Shown: positions 24,088 to 30,869 of the stretch, in pieces
Layout: each line of letters opens with the position of its first letter
How positions within the stretch are numbered: position 1 is the stretch's first letter
Source of the DNA: an uncultured Prevotellaceae bacterium
GTDB taxonomy: Bacteria; Bacteroidota; Bacteroidia; Bacteroidales; Bacteroidaceae
Assembly (NCBI GenBank): GCA_902789415.1
Contig: CADAOD010000022.1
Coordinates: forward strand, 1-37,023
Direction: 5' to 3'
Length of the DNA stretch: 37,023 nt
Notes under the pieces: model-generated
Told to the model about the DNA's origin: nothing
The model's input: the letters and a program-made list of their open reading frames with translations, nothing else
Database searches by the model: none
Program-made: the position numbers and the translations under genes

Positions 24088-24900
24088 TCACTCCTGATAG
24101 TTTTTGTACGAGTGCTCTAAATCCAGATAATGGAAGTTGTGCTGTCGCTGATGATCACCATCAGGTATCGTCATATAATCACCATACTTATTAGATAGAT
24201 AGATATTATATTGCTCAACGCCCATCACCTTTATACCCTCAAAGTCGCAAGGCGTAGGTGTGCCCAGCACGGTCTTAGGCATCACACCCTTCGAGCCGTC
24301 GTCATAGTCGGCCACATAGTCCACCTTGTCGTAATCGTATTTAGTCAGTATCTTGCGAATCTTGCCCTGCACCTCGTCAAGCTTATACAGCTTTCGGCAC
24401 AGCAAGGGTATCCAACTGCTTGGTCCATGTCCGTGCTTGTACGGATCTCTAAACATCAGGTACAGCACGCGCTTATAATACTCATATCTGCCGAAGTGCC
24501 ACTTACGTGCCAACCATCCTGCTGGTGCGCCATCGATTGGGAACACATCTATATATATACCACCCAAATACTTCAGGTGCATACGCTCAATCAGCGTTGT
24601 CTCACTATCCTGTATCTTGGCAAACGGCAGTGGGTACTCGCTGTCGGTCTCGGCGCATACCATCTCAAAACGCTCTGGAAGCCATTCCTTGGCGTGTGCT
24701 ATCAGCTTCTCGTAATCGGGGCGCGGCATCGCTATATCCAAATCATCATCCCAAGGTATGAATCCCTTGTGACGTATAGCACCAATCATCGAGCCTGCCC
24801 ATAGATAGTATCGCAGGTGATGTTCATTGCAAGTAGCGTCAACTGCCTGCAATATATTCATAATTTTTAGCTGTAGCGGACGTATATCGTATAATGCCAT
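24088..24900 (-). CDS. LicD-family phosphotransferase
   Basis: LicD enzymes transfer phosphocholine or similar phospho-headgroups from CDP-linked donors onto surface sugars. The 270-residue protein has the family core AGSMIGAIRHKGFIPWDDDLD (residues 35-55) with the metal-binding aspartates D51-D53, followed by FPLPFAKI-like and GGIYIDVFPIDG segments. I set the start at the ATG at 24900: the frame stays open further upstream, but that region contains the -7 element at 24923-24916, so longer starts are not transcribed. No membrane segment; cytoplasmic. It heads a two-gene operon with an LpxL-type acyltransferase, and a nucleotidyltransferase that could make its donor lies 1.8 kb away. Confidence 0.87.
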   Translation of the reverse strand: MALYDIRPLQLKIMNILQAVDATCNEHHLRYYLWAGSMIGAIRHKGFIPWDDDLDIAMPRPDYEKLIAHAKEWLPERFEMVCAETDSEYPLPFAKIQDSETTLIERMHLKYLGGIYIDVFPIDGAPAGWLARKWHFGRYEYYKRVLYLMFRDPYKHGHGPSSWIPLLCRKLYKLDEVQGKIRKILTKYDYDKVDYVADYDDGSKGVMPKTVLGTPTPCDFEGIKVMGVEQYNIYLSNKYGDYMTIPDGDHQRQHNFHYLDLEHSYKNYQE

Positions 24901-24915
24901 AACATTTTTTGTTTG

Positions 24916-24923
24916 CAAAGATA
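24916..24923 (-). promoter_or_regulatory. licD-lpxL operon promoter, -7 element
   Basis: Minus-strand TATCTTTG (24923-24916), 15 bases before the LicD ATG. Its expected -33 position falls on the -7 element of the opposing promoter, so the two are interlocked. Confidence 0.62.
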
Positions 24924-24945
24924 GCAAAAAATAAAATAAAACATG

Positions 24946-24953
24946 TAACTTTG
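24946..24953 (+). promoter_or_regulatory. GT90 gene promoter, -7 element
   Basis: TAACTTTG followed by CACCCAAA, 21 bases before the ATG at 24975. Its -33 position lies over the opposing -7 element at 24916-24923. Confidence 0.65.
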
Positions 24954-24974
24954 CACCCAAAATTTGAATATACA

Positions 24975-25979
24975 ATGAATAAAAGAAAGATTTACTATCT
25001 GTTACACAACGGAAAGAACAGTAATTTAAAGTATTTCATTAAGAGTTATATCCGCGAATATACCCCAAAAAAGTTCTCGCAGGTATGGCTCGAGCACGAA
25101 CTTCGCAAACTCGACAAACGTCCCGATAAGGATTATATTCTGGAGCGCGTAAACTACTACTGCAAGCTCACGCCCGAATTGTTTACCAACCGCGATGAGT
25201 GGGATGCTAAGGCCATCTGCCTGAAGAATCAGCCCATCACCCGTCAGAAGGTGTACTACTTCGATGCGATGGAGTTTGCTCGCTATTTCGACCAGAATCT
25301 GCGTTGGATTCTCGATTCGGGCGACAAACCTTACGTAGCTCCCGAGCCCGCCATCGTTAAGAATCGTCCACTGGTAGATCACAACGAGTATTCGGTTATC
25401 CTCAAGCTCGAGAAGGTACGCCACTTCCTGTTTGTAGATGATAAGAAGCCTTGGCGCGAAAAGAAGAATATGACCATCTTCCGCGGCGACCTTGGTCCAC
25501 GTAAGGAGAATCGCGATGTATTCATGAATCTCTTTGCCGACGGTCAGAGCCCCATGGTAGATGCCGCCTCAACCAATCGCAGCGAGGCGCACCCCGAGTG
25601 GCAGAAGGGCAAGATGACTATCGGCGAGCACCTCGACTACAAGTTTATCATGTCGCTCGAAGGCAACGATGTGGCTTCGAACCTTAAGTGGGTCATGTCG
25701 TCAAACTGTATTGCCGTTACCCCTAAGCACACGCAGGAAACATGGTTTATGGAGGGCAAGCTTATCCCCAACTACCACTATATCGAGGTAAAGGAAGATT
25801 TCTCCGATCTCGAAGAGCGCCTGCAGTATTACATCGATCATCCCGATGAGGCCGAGGCCATCATCCAGCATGCCCACGAGTATATCGACCAGTTCCGCGA
25901 TAAGGAACGCGAGCGCTTAATCTCGCTGTTAGTACTCAAGCGATATTTCGAAATAACAAACGGCCGCTACAAAAAGTAG
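24975..25979 (+). CDS. GT90-family (CAP10/LpsA-like) glycosyltransferase
   Basis: A 334-residue protein resembling the GT90/CAP10 family, whose bacterial members (LpsA of Pasteurellaceae and others) add sugars to the LPS core or capsule. Family-like segments are FRGDLGPRKENR (about residues 171-182), SLEGNDVASNLKWVMSSNCI (about 230-249) and WFMEGKLIPNYHYIEV (about 258-273), the usual order of the domain. It is cytoplasmic with a basic N-terminus. The ATG at 24975 is used because upstream in-frame codons lie in the promoter. The stop codon lies inside the terminator hairpin at 25958-25992. The sugar and acceptor are unknown. Confidence 0.83.
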   Translation: MNKRKIYYLLHNGKNSNLKYFIKSYIREYTPKKFSQVWLEHELRKLDKRPDKDYILERVNYYCKLTPELFTNRDEWDAKAICLKNQPITRQKVYYFDAMEFARYFDQNLRWILDSGDKPYVAPEPAIVKNRPLVDHNEYSVILKLEKVRHFLFVDDKKPWREKKNMTIFRGDLGPRKENRDVFMNLFADGQSPMVDAASTNRSEAHPEWQKGKMTIGEHLDYKFIMSLEGNDVASNLKWVMSSNCIAVTPKHTQETWFMEGKLIPNYHYIEVKEDFSDLEERLQYYIDHPDEAEAIIQHAHEYIDQFRDKERERLISLLVLKRYFEITNGRYKK

Positions 25980-25992
25980 CAGCCGTTTTTTT
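25958..25992. terminator. Hairpin shared by the convergent GT90 and GT25 genes
   Basis: CGGC (25961-25964) pairs with GCCG (25982-25985) and GCTAC (25966-25970) with GTAGC (25976-25980), around an AAAAA loop with one bulged base on each side; flanking A and T runs extend the stem. T runs follow to the right and also to the left on the other strand, so it could end both transcripts. It overlaps the GT90 stop codon. Confidence 0.75.
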
Positions 25993-26710
25993 ATCTTAGC
26001 CAGTAAAGTAAGCGTTTGTAGTTTTTCTTAAACCACCATCTTATCACTATCAGCGTATCTTTCTTCTTGGATAGCGACGAGCGGAACTGTCCCGTAAACG
26101 ATCCCTGCGTAGCTAATGCCGGCTGACACCAAAGATAATCGATAGCGCCCTCACGCAACAATCTGTAGTGATAGCAGTCGATGGGGATATCGGTACGCTC
26201 CTGTTTCAGCAGGTCAAGTATCTTCTTGGCCGCATGGTGATTAATCCAATAGGCACCAGCCATCCTGTCCTTCTTGCCAGGATACAGCATACGCCCCTTC
26301 TCGCGCTTACTGCGGGGCACAAACTGCAGCGAGCTGTCCTCGTACGATATCAGTACGTTTCTGTCGGCATAGTTCTGTCGGTACTCCTCTATGCTCTGCT
26401 CAAACTTCTCCTTAAAGTCATCATGCAGCACGATATCATCTTCCAGTATCAGTGCGCCTTCCAACCCGTCGGCCAGAATTTTCTCGTACGACAGGAAATG
26501 CTTGATGGTACACGATGCACGGGGCGATTTCTGGTGCAAATCCTCTGGTCCGTCCTTCAGATAGCGGTCCAACAGCTCTTCGGTCAGCTGGTCGGCATCA
26601 CCCTCGCTAATAAACTCGTAGTCCATGCCAATCGCCTTCATCATGCGGTCGATATTCTCGCCACGCTCTTTCAGCTTAGCTGCGTGTATTACCAGTGCCT
26701 TTTCCTTCAT
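25991..26710 (-). CDS. GT25-family glycosyltransferase (LPS type)
   Basis: A 239-residue protein of glycosyltransferase family 25, which includes LgtB/LpsA-type enzymes that add galactose or glucose to LPS. Visible features are the acidic metal-binding triplet ALILEDDIVL (E90-D91-D92), SCTIKHFLSYEKIL before it and AGAYWINHHAAKKIL (about residues 149-163). The C-terminus is very basic and aromatic (WWFKKNYKRLLYWLR), suitable for lying on the inner membrane. It is last in the leftward HisC-like/nucleotidyltransferase operon; its start shares one base with the stop of the preceding gene (TAATG). Confidence 0.85.
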   Translation of the reverse strand: MKEKALVIHAAKLKERGENIDRMMKAIGMDYEFISEGDADQLTEELLDRYLKDGPEDLHQKSPRASCTIKHFLSYEKILADGLEGALILEDDIVLHDDFKEKFEQSIEEYRQNYADRNVLISYEDSSLQFVPRSKREKGRMLYPGKKDRMAGAYWINHHAAKKILDLLKQERTDIPIDCYHYRLLREGAIDYLWCQPALATQGSFTGQFRSSLSKKKDTLIVIRWWFKKNYKRLLYWLR

Positions 26711-27438
26711 TAGTACAATTCTTTTGGTAAGGCAGCTGTTGCTTTTTCTAAATCCTCGGGGGTGTCCAGCTCGTAACTAAACAAGTCGGTGGTATCCACC
26801 ACCTCAAAGGTATGTCCCTGAGGTATCAGGCGCTCAAAGGCACGCTCGTAGAAGATATCGATGAGTCCCTCATCCAGTATCATCTTTCGCAGTTCCTGAT
26901 AGATGGCCTCAGTATATTCGGCGGTCATCTTCTCAATACCCACACTCTCACCAATGGCATCGGCAGGACTGCAGGTCTTGCTTATCTCGGTAATACGTCC
27001 GGCTTCATCCACTACAATCTTCATCTCTTCCTCGCCCAACTCATGCTGCTGCATGGCCAAGGCAGGCACCGATTTACGTGCCACACGGCGCACAGCCTCA
27101 GGATCGCACAGTATGTCGCTATCCATCAGCAGCACCTCTTGTCCGTGCAACTGCTGCATGGCCAACCACAACGAAAATATGTTGTTGTTATGCTCGTAAT
27201 CGGGATTGTCGATAAAGTTGATAGCGGACAGTTGATAGTTGACAGTTAGGAATTCCCTTATCATCTCTGCGCGATAGCCTGTTACTACCACGAACTCTTT
27301 TACGCCGGCGCTTATCATGGCGTCAACGGTGCGCTGCAACAGCGTTTTGCCACCCACTTCCAGCAGGCATTTTGGTTTCTCGTCAGTAAGCGGTCTAAGC
27401 CTCTTGGCCATTCCCGCAGCCAATATCACACCTATCAT
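26710..27438 (-). CDS. Sugar-phosphate/headgroup nucleotidyltransferase (LicC/PntC-like)
   Basis: A 242-residue NTP transferase. The pyrophosphorylase loop GVILAAGMAKRLRPLT (3-18) is followed by PKCLLEVGGKTLL, the metal-binding MDSDIL (about 111-116) and a C-terminal ELDTPEDLEKA motif typical of enzymes that make CDP-linked small headgroups (LicC for choline, PntC for aminoethylphosphonate). The substrate is inferred from family and from coupling: its start overlaps the HisC-like gene stop by 4 bases. Residues around 77-88 (FLTVNYQLSAIN) are encoded by a 7-bp repeat run. A LicD transferase that could use the product is encoded nearby. Confidence 0.82.
   Translation of the reverse strand: MIGVILAAGMAKRLRPLTDEKPKCLLEVGGKTLLQRTVDAMISAGVKEFVVVTGYRAEMIREFLTVNYQLSAINFIDNPDYEHNNNIFSLWLAMQQLHGQEVLLMDSDILCDPEAVRRVARKSVPALAMQQHELGEEEMKIVVDEAGRITEISKTCSPADAIGESVGIEKMTAEYTEAIYQELRKMILDEGLIDIFYERAFERLIPQGHTFEVVDTTDLFSYELDTPEDLEKATAALPKELY
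27217..27251 (-). repeat. Heptamer repeat run inside the nucleotidyltransferase gene
   Basis: Read on the plus strand the units are GTTGATA, GCGGACA, GTTGATA, GTTGACA and GTTAGGA, in continuous 7-bp phase. On the coding strand they give TVNYQLSAIN, a segment between the enzyme's third helix and the FIDNPDYEHNN strand that looks like a variable surface loop. The reading frame is intact. Confidence 0.6.
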
Positions 27439-28478
27439 CCCAACACTTTTAAGATGGTATCCACTACAGCCTGTGTCTGCTCCTTACGTCCCAAGGTAAT
27501 ACGCACACACTCCTCCAGACCCTTATCGGTCATAAACTTAATCTTGTAGTTCTGGTCGGCCAGCGCCTTCTGCAGGGCTTCCTTAATGGCTACAGGATAT
27601 TTTATCAGTATGAAGTTTGCCACACTCTTGTACACCTTAAAGCCAGGCTTGTCGCCCAGTGCCTTTTTGTACAGCTGTCGACCCCACTCCATATCATCGG
27701 CCACGTGGCGGTAGTGCTCGTCGCTATCCAGCGCAGCCAGAGCCACAGCCTCCGAGAAGCGGTTGTAACCCAAGTACTTGTTGATGTAGCTTACAAAGTG
27801 GTCGTGACCAGCACCGATAAAGCCGAAGCCACAACGCAGTCCGGGCAGTCCGTAGAACTTACTCAGCGTGCGCGAGATAATCAGGTTGCGGTATTTGTTT
27901 ACCAATGGGGCGATATAATCGGTATCGCTGGTAATAAAGCTGGCGTAAGCCTCGTCTATCAGCACCATCGTATCCTCGGGGATATTCTCCATGATACGTC
28001 CAATCTCCTCAGGAGTCAAGCTGTTACCTGTGGGATTGTTAGGCGATGCCAACAGCAGCATCTTGGGGTGTATGCGGTTGGTATATTCTATCACCTCGTC
28101 TACATCGTAGGCAAAGGTATCGTCCTGCTCGTGCAGGGGATACATCTCAAAGGTACCATAGCACTCGGCAGCCACCTTGTTGTAGTACCACCATGAGTAT
28201 TCAGGTATCAGTATCTTCTTGTTGTCGCCTTTCATCAGGTAGTAGTGGATAGCATTCTTCAGTATGTCCTCACCACCATAGGCCAGCAGCACCTGCTCCT
28301 CAGGCACGCCATATATCTCGCTCAGCTTTACTGATATAACACTTTTTTTACCCTGATCGTAAATGCGGGTATAAAAACACAATGTCTTTGGGTCAAAATT
28401 GCGAATAGCCTCAACTACCTTCTCACTGGGTTCGAAATTAAACTCATTTCTATCCAGAAAATTCATTTCTTTCTCCAT
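27435..28478 (-). CDS. HisC/CobD-like PLP-dependent aminotransferase or decarboxylase
   Basis: A 347-residue fold-type I PLP enzyme of the histidinol-phosphate aminotransferase/CobD group. Visible are SPNNPTG (145-151), the PLP-ring D175 and Y178 (LIDEAYASF), the Schiff-base lysine K207 (SRTLSKFYG) with R215, and a C-terminal VRITLGRKEQT of the phosphate-substrate HisC type. It is not in a histidine operon. Its stop overlaps a nucleotidyltransferase start by 4 bases, so I infer it makes an amino-phosphate headgroup for activation. Serinol-phosphate aminotransferase and phosphoserine decarboxylase of Campylobacter capsule synthesis are analogous HisC-like enzymes. The ATG at 28478 is chosen because earlier codons lie in the promoter. 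Confidence 0.8.
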   Translation of the reverse strand: MEKEMNFLDRNEFNFEPSEKVVEAIRNFDPKTLCFYTRIYDQGKKSVISVKLSEIYGVPEEQVLLAYGGEDILKNAIHYYLMKGDNKKILIPEYSWWYYNKVAAECYGTFEMYPLHEQDDTFAYDVDEVIEYTNRIHPKMLLLASPNNPTGNSLTPEEIGRIMENIPEDTMVLIDEAYASFITSDTDYIAPLVNKYRNLIISRTLSKFYGLPGLRCGFGFIGAGHDHFVSYINKYLGYNRFSEAVALAALDSDEHYRHVADDMEWGRQLYKKALGDKPGFKVYKSVANFILIKYPVAIKEALQKALADQNYKIKFMTDKGLEECVRITLGRKEQTQAVVDTILKVLG

Positions 28479-28496
28479 ATTTACTCTATTTGGGTG

Positions 28497-28504
28497 CAAA
28501 GTTA
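28497..28504 (-). promoter_or_regulatory. HisC-like operon promoter, -7 element
   Basis: Minus-strand TAACTTTG (28504-28497) followed by CACCCAAA, 18 bases before the ATG at 28478. Confidence 0.65.
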
Positions 28505-28520
28505 CAATTTTTTTAGCTTT

Positions 28521-28540
28521 TTATGCTAAAACAAGCATAA
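28521..28540. promoter_or_regulatory. Inverted repeat between divergent promoters, possible operator
   Basis: TTATGCT (28521-28527) and AGCATAA (28534-28540) are perfect inverted 7-mers around a 6-base AAAACA spacer. The repeat sits between the two -7 elements, over the position where the -33 regions of both promoters would lie. A repressor or activator site serving both genes is inferred. Confidence 0.45.
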
Positions 28541-28546
28541 TTTTTA

Positions 28547-28554
28547 TACCTTTG
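28547..28554 (+). promoter_or_regulatory. First GT87 gene promoter, -7 element
   Basis: TACCTTTG followed by CACCCAAA, 21 bases before the ATG at 28576. No TTTG at the expected -33 distance. Confidence 0.65.
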
Positions 28555-28575
28555 CACCCAAATTTGCACACAATT

Positions 28576-29781
28576 ATGGAACTTAAAGAAATAACCTGTA
28601 AGTTAAAACACCATCTTAGCGACTTCCGCGTCGTGTTCTTCGCGTGGCTCGTTATGGCCATCGTACCCTGGCTCCGAATCTGGCTCAAGGGCAAGTTCGA
28701 TCTCGATTATTCCATCTTCTACCACTCGTTCTGGCATGCCTGGCAACAGATGCCGCTTTACATCGTTTACCCCGAGGATGGCAACTATTTCCTATACGGA
28801 CCGCTGTTCACTGTGCTCATGGCACCTATGGCTGTGCTGCCCTATCAGTTAGGCCGACTTATCTGGATGTTGCTCATCACGTTTGTGCCTTATTATAGCA
28901 TCCGCAAGTCGTTTTTCACCCGCAGTCAGCAGCTGTTCATGCTGTGGTTTGTGGCGGTCGAGGCCTATACCTGTATCCTCGATTCCGAGAGCAACAGCCT
29001 CATCTTAGCCTGCATTCTGTTCACGTTTTACCTCACCCAGAAGGAACGCGACTGCTGGGCGGCCTTCCTCATAGCCTTGGGCACCGTTACCAAAATCTAC
29101 GGCATTGTGGGGTTGGCTTTCTTCCCCTTCTCGCGCCACAAGTTGCAGTTCTTGGGATGGTTCGCAGCTTGGCTCATCATTCTGTCGGTATTGCCCATGT
29201 TCGTATTCGGGTTTGATTACGTATGCGGTCAGTATGTCGCTTGGTACGATGTGCTGGTACATAAAAACAATCTCAACCAGTTTGCAGCCGGTCAGAATAT
29301 CTCGCTGCTTGGTATGGTTCGTAAGATATCAGGCGTGGCCAGTTACAGCGATTTGTGGCTCCTCGTCCCTGGTGTCATTACTTTCAGTCTGCCCTACCTG
29401 CGCCTCTCGCAGTATCGCCACCAGGCATTCCGCATGGCAGCCGTTGCCTCAACACTCATGATGGTAGTACTGTTCAGTACCGGTTCCGAGTCGTACAGCT
29501 ATATCATCGCCATGCCGGGTGTGGCCATCTGGTACCTCACCTGCCCTTGGCAGCGCAACCGTTGGGATCTGGCACTCATCATCTTCGCGTTTATCATCAC
29601 GTCGATGTCGCCATCCGACCTGTTTCCACGCGAGGTATGGCGCCAGCTCATCAAGCCCTATTCGCTCAAGGCACTGCCTGTAGCTATTATCTGGTTTAAG
29701 CTTATTTACGAGATGCTTACCAAGGATTACGCCTTGACTACCGCCCAGACTATGCGCACCCAAGCCAGCGTCATGCAGTAG
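28576..29781 (+). CDS. DUF2029/GT87-family membrane glycosyltransferase, first copy
   Basis: A 401-residue polytopic protein with about nine or ten membrane helices, resembling GT87 (DUF2029) polyprenol-phosphate-sugar-dependent mannosyltransferases, GT-C fold. Family-like features are the early acidic loop after helix 1 (GKFDLDYSIFYHSFWHAW), YFLYGPLFTVLMAPMAVLP and the TKIYGIVGLAFFP segment (about 174-186). It would use a lipid-phosphate sugar on the outer face of the inner membrane. A similar protein is encoded convergently just downstream, sharing YFLYxPxFTxLxAP and TKIYG; their 3' ends overlap by 55 bases. The ATG at 28576 is the first start after the -7 element. Confidence 0.8.
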   Translation: MELKEITCKLKHHLSDFRVVFFAWLVMAIVPWLRIWLKGKFDLDYSIFYHSFWHAWQQMPLYIVYPEDGNYFLYGPLFTVLMAPMAVLPYQLGRLIWMLLITFVPYYSIRKSFFTRSQQLFMLWFVAVEAYTCILDSESNSLILACILFTFYLTQKERDCWAAFLIALGTVTKIYGIVGLAFFPFSRHKLQFLGWFAAWLIILSVLPMFVFGFDYVCGQYVAWYDVLVHKNNLNQFAAGQNISLLGMVRKISGVASYSDLWLLVPGVITFSLPYLRLSQYRHQAFRMAAVASTLMMVVLFSTGSESYSYIIAMPGVAIWYLTCPWQRNRWDLALIIFAFIITSMSPSDLFPREVWRQLIKPYSLKALPVAIIWFKLIYEMLTKDYALTTAQTMRTQASVMQ

Positions 29782-30869
29782 ATATCAAACCAGAAGTTAT
29801 AGTGGAAGAAACGATATACTGCCGTAGGACAGAGCGCATCCACAGGGAAGATACAGAAGTTTACAAACAGTAACCAGAATATCACCCAATCTATCTTGGT
29901 GCGCTCGGGCTGCAACCAGAACACCATCAGGTAGCCCGCCAAGGCTATGATGTACGTATGCGTTTCGGGACTGTCGCTAAACAGGATGATATAGCCCATC
30001 ATCACCGCTAAGGCCGATACCCTGAAACGGTAATCGCTCCACAAACGGTACTTCCAGAAAAAGATGGCTGCCAATACAGCCAGCACGCCCAACTGTACGG
30101 CTCGCATGTTTGGCAGCAGCACATCGCGCAGTCCGGGTGCAAACAGCAGTCCTGCCCAGGTGCCCGAATCGCCGTGCTGGGTTAATATCTCGCCCATCTG
30201 TCGGTACAAGTCCAACGGGTGTTCAAACGCAGGGTTCACGGCTGGCAACAGCAGCAAACCCACGCCCATCAGCACCGCAGCGCCTAAGTTACGCCACATT
30301 TTGGGGTAACACAGCAGCAGCGCCAACTCTATGCCACCGTAAATTTTGGTCGTAGCCGAAATCATAATCAGCAGCACAGCCCACAGCGGTTTATTGCGCT
30401 CCAGCAGCGTAAAAGCCAGCAAAAACAGCGCGCACACCACTAAGTTATACTGGAAGCAGAAGGTGCCCTGCACAATCAGCAACAGCAGGAATGCAAAAAT
30501 CTTGGTACGGTGTTTGTTCACCTCGCCCGGTAGCGTACGGATGGCAAGCACCATCAGTGCGTACAGCCCGCCGTTCCACACAAACGGCCCTAACCACTTG
30601 GGCAGCAGCAGGATAGGCGCAAACAGCGTGGTAAACACGGGGGTATAAAGAAAATAGCGCCCGTGGTCGGTAATAAACTGTTGGGTGTAAGGTGTCAGCC
30701 CGTGCCAGAACATGTTGGTAGCATCGCTGTACACATAATAGTTACTCGCCCTGCCGCGCAGGGTTTCGATGGTGGTAGCAGCCACCATCACAATCAGTCC
30801 TAACCAGAATAATATCTGTTCTTTATTCTTGATGTTCTTAATTTTTTGCCACATGGTTTCGTTCACCAT
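29727..30869 (-). CDS. DUF2029/GT87-family membrane glycosyltransferase, second copy
   Basis: A 380-residue polytopic protein with the same pattern as its convergent neighbour: a loop after helix 1 with YYVYSDATNMFWHGLTPYTQQF, then RYFLYTPVFTTLFAPILLLP and TKIYGGIELALLL. It is likely a GT-C enzyme using a polyprenyl-phosphate sugar. It follows the GtrB-like GT2 gene, which could make that lipid-linked sugar; the ATG at 30869 gives a 32-base overlap with it, and an ATG at 30854 gives 17. The similarity of the two GT87 proteins in opposite orientation suggests an old duplication. Confidence 0.8.
   Translation of the reverse strand: MVNETMWQKIKNIKNKEQILFWLGLIVMVAATTIETLRGRASNYYVYSDATNMFWHGLTPYTQQFITDHGRYFLYTPVFTTLFAPILLLPKWLGPFVWNGGLYALMVLAIRTLPGEVNKHRTKIFAFLLLLIVQGTFCFQYNLVVCALFLLAFTLLERNKPLWAVLLIMISATTKIYGGIELALLLCYPKMWRNLGAAVLMGVGLLLLPAVNPAFEHPLDLYRQMGEILTQHGDSGTWAGLLFAPGLRDVLLPNMRAVQLGVLAVLAAIFFWKYRLWSDYRFRVSALAVMMGYIILFSDSPETHTYIIALAGYLMVFWLQPERTKIDWVIFWLLFVNFCIFPVDALCPTAVYRFFHYNFWFDIYCMTLAWVRIVWAVVKA

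Noticed and set aside
24901-24975. Longer N-terminus of LicD starting at 24975
   Set aside because: The extra codons cross the -7 element at 24923-24916, and the added residues are hydrophobic and unlike the family, whose members begin near the ATG at 24900.
27435-28478. Histidine-biosynthesis HisC
   Set aside because: No other his gene is present and the gene is translationally coupled to a nucleotidyltransferase; a phosphate-headgroup role fits better, though HisC activity cannot be excluded from sequence.
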